From Phallusia fumigata (Eukaryota > Chordata > Ascidiacea > Phlebobranchia > Ascidiidae), in assembly GCA_008931825.1 (NCBI GenBank), contig QXVZ01019074.1:1-20404 (forward strand): DNA of 20,404 nt, in the 5' to 3' direction. Both the position numbers and the translations under genes were made by a program. Positions 10,901 through 20,375 of this stretch are shown here, piece by piece. A model generated the notes under the pieces. The model made no database searches. It was not told the origin of the DNA and was given only the letters and a program-made list of their open reading frames with translations. Numbering within the stretch: position 1 is the stretch's first letter; each line of letters starts with the position of its first letter.

Positions 10901-13900
10901 ATCTGCAAAATATAAAATCTAGTTTTTTCAATAAAATTATGCATGGTTTCTGGACTTTTCACATGTCAGCAAGAACTGATTTCATGTGTTAGTGCAGACC
11001 AATACTGTGCTGTTTAATTTTTGACTGGCTAAACACACATTGTACCGTGACTATTTCTATGTTTGTTTTTTTTACAAACTCTTTTCTCCCCTTGAGAAAA
11101 TGCACTTTACTACATTTACCTTTGTAGCACTATGCACCAGGCCTGCCAGAGATGCAATACAGAGTTCTAGCCGTTTTTTCAAGCCTACCATGCAGCATGG
11201 TGTAGGTTAAATAGGAAAAATTCTCTGGTGGGATTCAAACCCAAGACAGCGACCCATCTAGAGCTGGTGTTTTACTAAATAAGCTACATAAGCTTGTTGG
11301 TATTGCTTGTTGAAAGTCTGTTAATCATTGAGGTCGTTTTAATGTAAAGAAAATGAAGGTGGATATTTAATTTAGCCATTTGCCCCAAACCCCTTTTCTG
11401 ACCAATGTTGTTGACATGATCACATGTAGATATTCTTTATTTACAGCCTTATATGCAAGGCCTGTCGTAAATTCAATGCTGAATCATAAACTTTACAGGT
11501 TTCAAGCAGTTATGCAGTCTTCTGTTGATGGGATACTGGAAGTGATGTGCAATCAAGCTTACTCCATGCATTCATTCTCAGCGCTTAGCGAAAACAAGCG
11601 ACCTGGGTCGGCACCACCCTCTGTTGGTACATCGGCCAGCTCAGAAGCAGATTTTTCAGAACGCTCTTTGGTTTCCTCTGTGATGTCTGACTTTGATTCT
11701 GCAAAAGGACAGGAAAAAATAGATGCTGTGCAAAAATCTGGAAATGAGGTGATATGTTGAGTGCTGTAGTCGAGGTTGCCGTAGCAATAATGGTGACATA
11801 ACTGTCTAGTAAATATATTTTACTAAACTGATTTCCAAAGATTTTCAAAACAGTCTTTTTTAATTTGTGTTATTACATCTGGTTGAAAAACTATACAGTG
11901 TGTAACTTGCTTTTTGTTTTTTGAGTCAAATTTTTTGATATAAAGCAACAAAGGTAATGCATAATTTAGGTTTTAAAATAAAGAAACTTGTGTTGTTTTT
12001 TTAACTAAAACTGATAAAATTAACATAGTCTGTAATTTAGGTTAGTACATCACTAGATCAAGCCTCCAAACGCAAAACCATACAAGATGCATCAGGTACC
12101 AAAAAGCACAAATTTCTCTAGAAAGAGTGGCAGTATAGGAGCCCCCTCGGTGGGTCCAATCAACGTTCCCCCTTCAGTCAATTTTCTCACAATGCGCAAA
12201 AACTCACTCTCTTCTGAGTCCCCGTCACATAACGATTTGTAATGATGGTGTAGCTGCAGCACGTTTTACCTTGATCCACCAATTGTGCCCTCCAATATTT
12301 TCACGCCTCATAACGTCTCAACGTTGCACAGCCTTTTCCGGCTTGGTGATTGTTCTAGTGAAATTTGGTCGCTATGATTTCTTTCACCAAGCGAAATAAA
12401 CTCAACTCAAATTGACAACTAAACGGATAAAAGATTTCAATAGAAAGATATGTGACAACATTTTTGCAGTTTTGGTAAACTTACAAACATAACCGCCTCT
12501 TATAACCTGACTTTTTGTTGTTTAAGAATTTCGAAAACTTTTGCTGTAATGTCTGTTTCATCATATGTAGGCTCATTACAAAAAACAACCAGAAATTTGA
12601 ACTATGAAATAAAGCTGTGGGTTTATTATTAAAACCCCTATTTTAACATAGGCTTGACAGAACCTTTTGTGCCACCTCGTCATTTACCCACCAAAGATGA
12701 GGATGCTGATGGGATTGTGACCCCTGAAATGATGATGTCATCAGGCCCCGACGGAATGCTAGGGATGATGGTTGGGGGTCAGGGGTTAATGGGTAATCTT
12801 AATCCATTAGACCAAAGTAGACTGAAAGAAAGGATGTTGGAAGACCCAGAGGTATGCTAATTTTTAAGGCACTTTATTTAACTTGTTTGCATCATGGTTC
12901 GAACCAAGTTCACTTTTTTGTAGTTCTACACAAACAATGATGTTTTAACAGATTGCTGTTGCCATTGCAAAGAAAGAAGAAATTGTAAATTCAGCTATTG
13001 GCGAGATTTCCACATTTTGTCAGGAACAGGATTCTTGGCTTGCAGAAATTTATAAATTTGTTTCAACTTGGAATGACCTTGAGTACGAAAAGTGGAAAGG
13101 TCGTCCTGCAAGGGTGATTGAAGAACAACTGAATGTCATTAAATTGTGGATAGATAAGGTCTGTAAAAACCCATTATCTTTTTGATCGTATCGATTTTGC
13201 AGATTTTTTTCCCTATCTTGTGTTTGTCTTCTCAGCATCTTTGGTGCTTTTAGCTTTGATTGCCTAATATACTTTGGGTAGTAAACTTTCTGTAATTTAG
13301 AAATTGTGATATTTGTAAATGGCTACAAAACTAAAAAAAAGTCTACCTTCTAAAGCACCTCAACCAATTTTACTATGGCTGAATATACTCCGAATGTTTC
13401 AAAAACTGTACTGCAATATATACATTTTTTTCAAACCTTTACATATTTTGTTTACTGTGTTTAAACCCAACAGTATTGTAATTGTCTCTTTTCTGCAGGT
13501 AAAGAACATGGACCGGACTGTCATCACCAGAAACAAATTGATATATGTTGACTGCAGAGCGCCCTACACTTTACTTATACCTGCTCTTAACACCATATTT
13601 AGAAAGCTGATTATGGCTGTAAGTTATGACCTTTACTAAATTGATAATGTTTTCATCTCTTGATGTATCTTTAAACAAAAAATTCAAACAATCTTGTTTT
13701 GTGTTAATATTGAGTAGTGTGTCATTCTGGTTGTTGCTGAAGAGGTCTGTGTTACAGGGTTTTTTGTTTTTATTTTGGGGGCTTGAATAAGTGGACATTT
13801 TAGAAAATTGCATTGTTACATGTTTTTGATTTTCAATTTATTTTTTATTATTGTCAAAGTATTTTTAAAGTTTTTTATTATTCATATTAAAGTTTGCCTT

Positions 13901-16900
13901 ACAAATCCTGTGTTACTAATTTTTAGGCCATATCAGAGGCATCACATTTTGCCCTTGAAGTGACCAATGAAGCCAAGAACGCATTGAGAGTGCTCAAAAA
14001 CAAGAACACAGATATGAAGTCATTTGCAGAGTATGCAAGAAAAGTCACTGTTTCACAAGGCAGAAAAAATGATATGACTGAAAAAGTGACTTACATTAGG
14101 TATGTTATTTTTATGGTACATGTGGTTCTGTATTTTCCAAAGGTTTGATGTGCGGATTTTAAAATGAATTCAATGTGTACTAAAAGCACTAGTTTGTAAT
14201 AACTTAAAGCATGGGGTATTTGGCAATTAAATAGTTATGTTTATTAATGCTCTTGGTACTATGTAAGTAATTATTTTATACACTAACCAAACATTTAAAT
14301 TTGTGGTTCTCAAACTGCCTGGCGCATACATGGTTTCAATTCACTTTGGACAGTGCATAATAATTCTCTTTCATAGCTGAACTGTTTTTGTCATTAAATC
14401 CAGCTTTGATATTGGGCGTACTTTTACAAAAACTTTGAAGAAACACTGATTTTGGGTAAAACAAACCTATCTTTTTTGTGTTTAATTTAAAAATTAGGTT
14501 TTGCATTCTAAAGAAATAGGTGCAATTTGTGTTTTTTCTTAGATCATTGTATGAAGTTGTTCGTATGACATATCGGCAACTTACCCAGGATGAAGAAAAA
14601 CTTGAAGAAAAAGTTAAATCAACCTGGGAAGCTTTCCTTTACCAGGTAAACATTAAGCTAAGAGGTGGTGGATCACTGTTTGCAATGCTACTAGTTCAAA
14701 AACCACAAACAAAAACTTAAGAGAGTTACCTATTGGGCAAGAAAAAAATTACTAGGCTATTTTATTGTAACATTGACTAACATAACTGATGATCTATTGT
14801 GCAAGCAGGCTAGTCTCCAAAGGGGCTATAAATTTTGGCTTGGACACAAATAAAACAATTGTAATTAAATAAAATGCTTTTCAGCTGAAAGATGCCACAA
14901 ATTTTGTGGCCAACCAGCGTCCCATCATCATGAAACAGCTTGACACAGTATTCCAAGCACAGTACAGTATGGCAATGCATGTGGCTGCTTCTGCTTCATC
15001 TGGAACAGCAGTAGATCCTACAGCACAGCCAAATGATGTAAGTAGTTGTGGGGATCGCCAACATTTTTAACAAAAATTTTTGTTTTAATTTAAAACCATT
15101 TAGTAAAGCCATCGTACGTGTTTAGTGTAGGTTACATTTCAAAACTGTGTTTTTCTTTGTGTGCTTTTTAGTTGAGGACATACGTTTAAGTTCGGACAAG
15201 CTGCTTTTATATGTCCTATTGAATTTTATGTTCTTATTTCAGGTAATTAATGAGCTCACAGGCAAGATAGCAGAGTATCACGACATCCACAAGCGACTTA
15301 CGGAACTGAGTCAATACCGTGATTCTGTGTGTGGAGAGCAGTACGACCTCTCTGACCTTCAGGGACTAGCAGAAAGCATGGACAACAGATTAAACCTGTG
15401 GAAATATACAAGTGTATCCAAATACACCATTACTGATTGGAAGACAACAGTGTTTAGGTAATGCAGAAATTGGCTAAAACACTGCTTGAGTATTACAAAC
15501 TTTAAGGCTTTTCTTGGCCCATCTTTGAAAAAATCTACCCACTGTAATGATCGAAGTAGATTTATTTAGAATAAAAATGGCTTACTTAGCTTATTTTTTA
15601 CAATTAGATCCAATACCAAAAATTTGAACAATTTTGAACACAAAAAAATTATATTGCAGAAAATTTAATGTGCAAAGTGCCTTGGAGAAAATCCATGAAT
15701 GGAGACAGGTTTCCGCTACAATTCAGGAACAACTTCCTGCTCAAGACCCTGTGCTAAATGGATGGAACCAGGTTTGTCAGTTGCTCATTTGTTTTGTGGC
15801 ATTTCCAACAAAAAGAAGAAATAGGGTTGGTCCATTTTGACCTGCCTGCTGTATAATAGCTGTTTAATAAGTTTTTCTTGACCTACTCAAACTGTTTTGC
15901 ACTATATATTTCGCCATGAAGATTTATTATTAAGTGTACTCTTCAATCCTTTTTTTTTAAGCGTACATTAGTTTTTGTGTGTTTGTCTACCTTTTTGCAA
16001 ATGTAAAATTACATCTCATTGTAGGTGTTGATTTAAATGAAAAAAAAACATTAACTGTCTTTTCACATATTTTTATGTCATAATTCTTAATTACTCTCTT
16101 GCAAAAGTAAACAAATTAACATTTTCTTTGAATCGTTTGAAAAATAATACAAAAACTATCTATTTTTTGCAGTCACTTGATACCATGGCCAAGGAGTTGC
16201 CTCTACTGCACCAGCTATCAAGTGAAGCGATGAAGTCGAGGCATTGGAAGGATGTTTTTACTGGTATGGGGGAAACATTCGAAGCTGACTGGACTTTTAC
16301 TGTGGATGAACTTCTTGCGTACAAACCATCCCAATATGCAAATACAATCAGAAGGGTATGATACAAGAAATTATTCATTTGGAATATATTTAGTCNTTTA
16401 TATGTCCTATTGAATTTTATGTTCTTATTTCAGGTAATTAATGAGCTCACAGGCAAGATAGCAGAGTATCACGACATCCACAAGCGACTTACGGAACTGA
16501 GTCAATACCGTGATTCTGTGTGTGGAGAGCAGTACGACCTCTCTGACCTTCAGGGACTAGCAGAAAGCATGGACAACAGATTAAACCTGTGGAAATATAC
16601 AAGTGTATCCAAATACACCATTACTGATTGGAAGACAACAGTGTTTAGGTAATGCAGAAATTGGCTAAAACACTGCTTGAGCATTACAAACTTTAAGGCT
16701 TTTCTTGGCCCATCTTTGAAAAAATCTACCCACTGTAATGATCGAAGTAGATTTATTTAGAATAAAAATGGCTTACTTAGCTTATTTTTTACAATTAGAT
16801 CCAATACCAAAAATTTGAACAATTTTGAACACAAAAAAATTATATTGCAGAAAATTTAATGTGCAAAGTGCCTTGGAGAAAATCCATGAATGGAGACAGG

Positions 16901-19900
16901 TTTCCGCTACAATTCAGGAACAACTTCCTGCTCAAGACCCTGTGCTAAATGGATGGAACCAGGTTTGTCAGTTGCTCATTTGTTTTGTGGCATTTCCAAC
17001 AAAAAGAAGAAATAGGGTTGGTCCATTTTGACCTGCCTGCTGTATAATAGCTGTTTAATAAGTTTTTCTTGACCTACTCAAACTGTTTTGCACTATATAT
17101 TTCGCCATGAAGATTTATTATTAAGTGTACTCTTCAATCCTTTTTTTTTAAGCGTACATTAGTTTTTGTGTGTTTGTCTACCTTTTTGCAAATGTAAAAT
17201 TACATCTCATTGTAGGTGTTGATTTAAATGAAAAAAAAACATTAACTGTCTTTTCACATATTTTTATGTCATAATTCTTAATTACTCTCTTGCAAAAGTA
17301 AACAAATTAACATTTTCTTTGAATCGTTTGAAAAATAATACAAAAACTATCTATTTTTTGCAGTCACTTGATACCATGGCCAAGGAGTTGCCTCTACTGC
17401 ACCAGCTATCAAGTGAAGCGATGAAGTCGAGGCATTGGAAGGATGTTTTTACTGGTATGGGGGAAACATTCGAAGCTGACTGGACTTTTACTGTGGATGA
17501 ACTTCTTGCGTACAAACCATCCCAATATGCAAATACAATCAGAAGGGTATGATACAAGAAATTATTCATTTGGAATATATTTAGTCATAGTATTGGTGTT
17601 TTTTTGTTTTTACAAAACATACATTAAAATAAAATAAATAACAGAAAGCGATTCCTTTTTTTAATTTTTTAGGATTTTGTCGGATTTTAGAGTTTGATTG
17701 TTAAAAAATTATCTAAACACAATATTCCCAATTTTTAAAATGACATTTGATAACTTGACTAAAAAATTGTATTAAATTTTACTCAACAAAGTAATAGTTC
17801 TGGTTTTTTAATAAACTAGATCTACAAAAATGCATTAGCTGAGTATTCCTTGGAGCAACTACTTCGCAAAATAAAACGGAAATGGGAAGAGAGGCAATTT
17901 CAACTTGCCAAACACATTTATGTTGTGTTGGAATCCTCTCAGGAAGATAGTGATATTTCTGGTAAGTTCAATTTGTCACAAATAATATTTTTTTGCAATT
18001 TGTTGTTTCCAGAATGGCAGAGGCCCCCTTTTGACAAAATACCTATTAGGTAAATTAAAGATTAATCTCCAGTCTGACAAACCAGGGACGCTGTGTATTT
18101 ACACTTTGCCTTTAATAAATTTTATGTTGTATTATTAAAGGTTCTATCAAAACAACAAACATCAAATCCCAGCAAACCAAAATCTTTCAAGGACCTGGCC
18201 AAAATCCCACTACTCAGGTGTGTAAAATTTGTTCAAGATTATCCTATGTTCACATGTTTGTATACACAATACCCAAAACAAGCTATGATAACCTTTTTAC
18301 AGCATTTAAGTTGCCCGATGTAACAGTTCTATTTGAGCTCCTTGCCTATGTGATCAAGTTAGGGCAGTGTAGTTAACTGATCCAAGATTATTAATTGTTT
18401 TTACAACATTTTATCTTAAATCCATCTTCAGGAAAAAGACAGTGAAACCTTCATACTTGTTGGCATTGAAGACTTGCTGCGAGAAATCTCTGATAGTCAT
18501 GTGACCTTACAGGGAATGCTCCAATCGCGACATGCCGTGGAGGTCAAAGGTGGAGCAGAGATTTGGAGTGACACACTTCAACAGGTAAAACTTAGAAGCA
18601 GGTTTCAAAAACATTAATTTTTTAGNCAAACCAGGGACGCTGTGTATTTACACTTTGCCTTTAATAAATTTTATGTTGTATTATTAAAGGTTCTATCAAA
18701 ACAACAAACATCAAATCCCAGCAAACCAAAATCTTTCAAGGACCTGGCCAAAATCCCACTACTCAGGTGTGTAAAATTTGTTCAAGATTATCCTATGTTC
18801 ACATGTTTGTATACACAATACCCAAAACAAGCTATGATAACCTTTTTACAGCATTTAAGTTGCCCGATGTAACAGTTCTATTTGAGCTCCTTGCCTATGT
18901 GATCAAGTTAGGGCAGTGTAGTTAACTGATCCAAGATTATTAATTGTTTTTACAACATTTTATCTTAAATCCATCTTCAGGAAAAAGACAGTGAAACCTT
19001 CATACTTGTTGGCATTGAAGACTTGCTGCGAGAAATCTCTGATAGTCATGTGACCTTACAGGGAATGCTCCAATCGCGACATGCCGTGGAGGTCAAAGGT
19101 GGAGCAGAGATTTGGAGTGACACACTTCAACAGGTAAAACTTAGAAGCAGGTTTCAAAAACATTAATTTTTTAGAATACTTTTTTTTTAATATGCCGAGT
19201 ATGTGAATATCGTTTCATAAACTTTAACAATATATTTAAATTCAATCTATACTATCCTTATTCTAGGCCCTGGTTATTAGAGCTGCTTTCTAATTACATA
19301 ACTTGGTTTCCTTATTTGAAAACCAACATAGAGTTTAACTGCTTGTTTTTAACGTTCGACATATAATATGTAGTTGCAGAAATGCTTTTTAGAGTAAAAA
19401 AACACTTATGTTACTCATTTGAAAACACTGTTTTTTATTTCAGATTGGTGAAATTGTAAATCTCTGGGTGTCCTGCCAGGACAAGTGGATGTACCTCACC
19501 AAAGTTTTCCAGGGGGACATGAATCTGTGCAAGAAATTTCCTCATCTCATACCACGGTTTAATTTGGTGGACGCAAAGTACAGGGAATTTATTTCTGCAA
19601 TGGCCCAAGATCCCAAAGTGCTCTCAGTTATGTCCAGGTGTGACATCCGAANGAAAACACTGTTTTTTATTTCAGATTGGTGAAATTGTAAATCTCTGGG
19701 TGTCCTGCCAGGACAAGTGGATGTACCTCACCAAAGTTTTCCAGGGGGACATGAATCTGTGCAAGAAATTTCCTCATCTCATACCACGGTTTAATTTGGT
19801 GGACGCAAAGTACAGGGAATTTATTTCTGCAATGGCCCAAGATCCCAAAGTGCTCTCAGTTATGTCCAGGTGTGACATCCGAACAGTTTCTTTGTTATAT

Positions 19901-20375
19901 TATGAAGCTATTCCTATACGTTTTTGATCTTGCAACTGTTATAGTAACAGAAATCATGAATTTAAACAGGAACAAATTCTGAATGCTTTTTATTAGCTTC
20001 TAAATTCAGTTCACTGTTTTGTAAAGGTAGTTGCTTACATAAAATTAAGATCGTTGCCCTCAAAAAGGCCTTCTATAATTGCCATGAAAAAGTTGGCAGG
20101 AAGAAATTATGTGCTGGAAGACTGAAACATAACCAAAAAGTATGCTGGGTAGCAACAGCATATCCAGTTTTGCTGTTAACAGATTGTTACAAAAACAGAA
20201 ATGAGTCTCAAGTATTTGGTTACACTTATTTTTGTAGACTGCATGGACAGAAAGGCTGGCGCGAAATGCAGGGGGAAGTTTTACGACGACATCTTACCAG
20301 CTGCATTGAGATAGAAGAGGAACTTCTACATGGAATATCTTCTCTTCTCGAGAATTTCCGATCCCAGTTTCCAAG
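4235..20375 (+). CDS. Dynein-heavy-chain-family protein, N-terminal tail and linker (3' end outside window; DNHD1-like or divergent axonemal type)
   Basis: About 31 exons join in consistent phase from ATG 4235 to donor 20376 and give roughly 1,480 residues. The ATG is the first in frame after an in-frame TAA (4205-4207). The family call rests on the order of motifs. The tail module runs RPYDL..VP..EHF.FSSFGVLHIY, then a basic RWVKNVKRLKYNRLRSK helix (residues ~328-415). The linker has LWKYTSVSKYTITDW, SRHWKDVFTGMG, EYSLEQLLRKIKRKWEERQF, SETFILVGIEDL, CQDKWMYLTKVFQGDM and terminal RSQFPR. Dynein heavy chains have a tail, linker, six AAA+ modules and a stalk; only tail and linker are seen here. 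The usual YLE.KR..FPRF linker end is replaced by SSLLENFRSQFPR, and the tail is long. This fits DNHD1 (linked to sperm flagella in mammals) or a divergent DNAH6/DNAH14 relative. Three duplicated assembly segments must be collapsed to read it. Confidence 0.85.
5531..10861 (+). CDS. Dynein-family gene, exons 3-13 (N-terminal tail)
   Basis: Exons are 5531-5689, 5992-6112, 6839-6962, 7167-7301, 7697-7876, 8415-8621, 9099-9302, 9650-9761, 9965-10149, 10555-10652 and 10750-10861. Each phase matches the next, and six consecutive junctions (6962 to 9650) are all phase 2. Exons 7-9 carry the most recognisable module, RPYDLISVP..EHFIFSSFGVLHIYP then RWVKNVKRLKYNR, which resembles the N-terminal tail of the DNAH6/DNAH14/DNHD1 group. 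Exon 11 has a basic helix (YIQRRKREARARNLQKAQ) that may be a coiled or docking segment. One donor, CAG|GTCATC at 5690, is weak. Introns of 300-726 bases (e.g. 6113-6838, 7877-8414) contain only AT-rich sequence. Confidence 0.8.
11140..11294 (-). mobile_element. tRNA-derived SINE (minus strand) in intron 13
   Basis: On the minus strand, bases 11294 to 11221 look like a degraded tRNA. An A-box-like TAGCTTATTTAGT (11286-11274) is followed 32 bases later by a B box GGTTTGAATCC (11241-11231), close to the GGTTCGANTCC consensus. Between them lies a tRNA-like ACACCAGCTCTAGATGGGTCG. The spacing is that of a Pol III type 2 promoter. Downstream sequence includes a small palindrome (ctaccatgcagcatggtgtag, ~11189-11209). 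A T-run at 11066-11073 could be an eroded A-rich tail, so the far end is uncertain. Mismatches in the stems argue against a working tRNA gene. Confidence 0.65.
11499..12851 (+). CDS. Dynein-family gene, exons 14-16 (tail with Ser-rich and Met/Gly-rich low-complexity insert)
   Basis: Exons are 11499-11748, 12041-12095 and 12652-12851, about 168 residues (~634-802). Exon 14 starts with a structured-looking FQAVMQSSVDGILEVMCNQ, then becomes Ser-rich (PGSAPPSVGTSASSEADFSERS). Exon 15 is short and polar. Exon 16 opens with acidic DEDADGIVTPEMMMSS and a Met/Gly run (DGMLGMMVGGQGLMGNLNP). Such loops are not expected within the compact tail bundle, so this is probably a disordered linker. The phases (1 nt in; 0; 1; 0) are all consistent. 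The intron before exon 14 carries a SINE, and the one before exon 16 a second repeat. Confidence 0.75.
12110..12430. repeat. GC-richer dispersed-repeat candidate in intron 15
   Basis: This ~320-base stretch is visibly richer in C and G than the AT-rich introns around it, with no splice-compatible reading frame. Its right end (12371-12409, tttctttcaccaagcgaaataaactcaactc) recurs at 4000-4039. Clear terminal inverted repeats were not found, so class (MITE, SINE or other) is open. Confidence 0.5.
12952..15037 (+). CDS. Dynein-family gene, exons 17-21 (distal tail before linker)
   Basis: Exons are 12952-13158, 13499-13618, 13927-14099, 14543-14645 and 14885-15037, with matching phases 0,0,2,0,0. 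The translation is helical and charged: SWLAEIYKFVSTWNDLEYEKW, then VIEEQLNVIKLWIDK, RSLYEVVRMTYRQL and EEKLEEKVKSTWEAFLYQ. This matches the alpha-helical region preceding the linker in dynein heavy chains. Exon 17 ends at the less common donor AAG|GTCTGT. Introns 13159-13498, 13619-13926 and 14100-14542 are T-rich with no other feature. Confidence 0.8.
15206..16395 (+). repeat. First copy of 1190-base duplication (contig-end overlap)
   Basis: This segment matches 16397-17586 base for base at a constant offset of 1191, apart from one T/C difference (15491 versus 16682). The copies are separated by exactly one N at 16396. Introns are as identical as exons, which is typical of unmerged contig ends or alleles. 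Confidence 0.95.
15243..17546 (+). CDS. Dynein-family gene, exons 22-24 (start of linker), present twice because of assembly duplication
   Basis: Exons are 15243-15457, 15660-15771 and 16173-16355. Exact second copies lie at 16434-16648, 16851-16962 and 17364-17546. Only one set should be kept. Together they encode ~170 residues with DHC_N2-type signatures: LNLWKYTSVSKYTITDWK, KIHEWRQVSATIQEQLP, SRHWKDVFTGMGETF and the DWTFTVDELLAY strand. The set begins and ends in phase 0, so a naive model would silently include both copies and create a false repeat. Confidence 0.85.
16396..16396. other. Assembly gap character (N) between duplicate copies
   Basis: A single N marks a contig join. The left contig ends at ...tatttagtc; the right contig restarts at 15206-equivalent sequence tttatatgtcc. 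Confidence 0.95.
16397..17586 (+). repeat. Second copy of 1190-base duplication
   Basis: This is the partner of 15206-16395. After 17586 the sequence continues uniquely into the intron before exon 25, so this copy is the one connected to downstream sequence. Confidence 0.95.
17820..18349 (+). CDS. Dynein-family gene, exon 25 and tentative small exons 26-28 (linker)
   Basis: Exon 25 (17820-17961) is firm: it encodes EYSLEQLLRKIKRKWEERQF, the EY.LE...KW signature of dynein linkers, and ends in phase 1. The next 470 bases are uncertain. One phase-consistent path is 18013-18049 (EWQRPPFDKIPI), 18141-18217 and 18303-18349 (FKLPDVTVLFELLAY), leading in phase 0 to exon 29. The final segment looks like the L.F.L..Y strand that usually precedes the TYIL-type motif (here ETFIL). 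Alternatives are 18141-18217 alone (phase 1 to 0), or an exon from 18173 reading SKPKSFKDLAKIPLL and using a weaker donor at 18220. Transcript data would decide. Confidence 0.5.
18078..18625 (+). repeat. First copy of 548-base duplication (contig-end overlap)
   Basis: This segment is repeated at 18627-19174 with a constant offset of 549 and no difference seen by eye. It contains exon 29 and the tentative small exons. Reading both copies would require joining phase 0 to an exon needing another phase. Confidence 0.93.
18432..20375 (+). CDS. Dynein-family gene, exons 29-31 (C-terminal part of linker), with exons 29 and 30 duplicated by assembly
   Basis: Exon 29 is 18432-18584 (copy 18981-19133), exon 30 is 19444-19637 (copy 19676-19869) and exon 31 is 20238-20375. 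They encode SETFILVGIEDLLREISDSH, NLWVSCQDKWMYLTKVFQGD, FNLVDAKYREFISAMAQDP and ELLHGISSLLENFRSQFPR. These align by pattern with the linker motifs TYIL...LLDDH, W...Q..W.YLE.IF, F..VD..W...M and the final FPRF. Several consensus positions differ (YLT for YLE; no YLE.KR before FPR). Exon 31 ends at AG|GTTGGT; the next exon is outside. Exon 30 ends in phase 2 but starts in phase 0, so its two copies cannot both be coding. Confidence 0.8.
18626..18626. other. Assembly gap character (N) between duplicate copies
   Basis: A single N stands between ...attaattttttag and a restart at caaaccagggacg, which is also found at 18078. Confidence 0.95.
18627..19174 (+). repeat. Second copy of 548-base duplication
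   Basis: This is the partner of 18078-18625; sequence continues uniquely after 19174 into the intron before exon 30. Confidence 0.93.
19421..19651 (+). repeat. First copy of 231-base duplication (contig-end overlap)
   Basis: This segment is repeated at 19653-19883 with a constant offset of 232. It carries all of exon 30 (19444-19637). Because that exon goes from phase 0 to phase 2, two successive copies would shift the frame. Confidence 0.94.
19652..19652. other. Assembly gap character (N) between duplicate copies
   Basis: A single N follows tgtgacatccgaa, the same bases that end the second copy at 19883. Confidence 0.95.
19653..19883 (+). repeat. Second copy of 231-base duplication
   Basis: This is the partner of 19421-19651; unique intron sequence follows to exon 31 at 20238. 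Confidence 0.94.

Noticed and set aside
11221-11294. Functional tRNA gene on the minus strand
   Set aside because: Box elements are present, but the D and acceptor stems are mismatched, so a SINE head is the better reading.
11447-11498. Earlier acceptor (ttacag at 11446) for exon 14
   Set aside because: It would need upstream phase 1, but exon 13 ends in phase 2; the acceptor at 11498 fits.
15206-17586. Real tandem duplication of three linker exons
   Set aside because: The copies are nearly identical including introns, meet exactly at an N, and the same pattern recurs twice more nearby, where it breaks frame.
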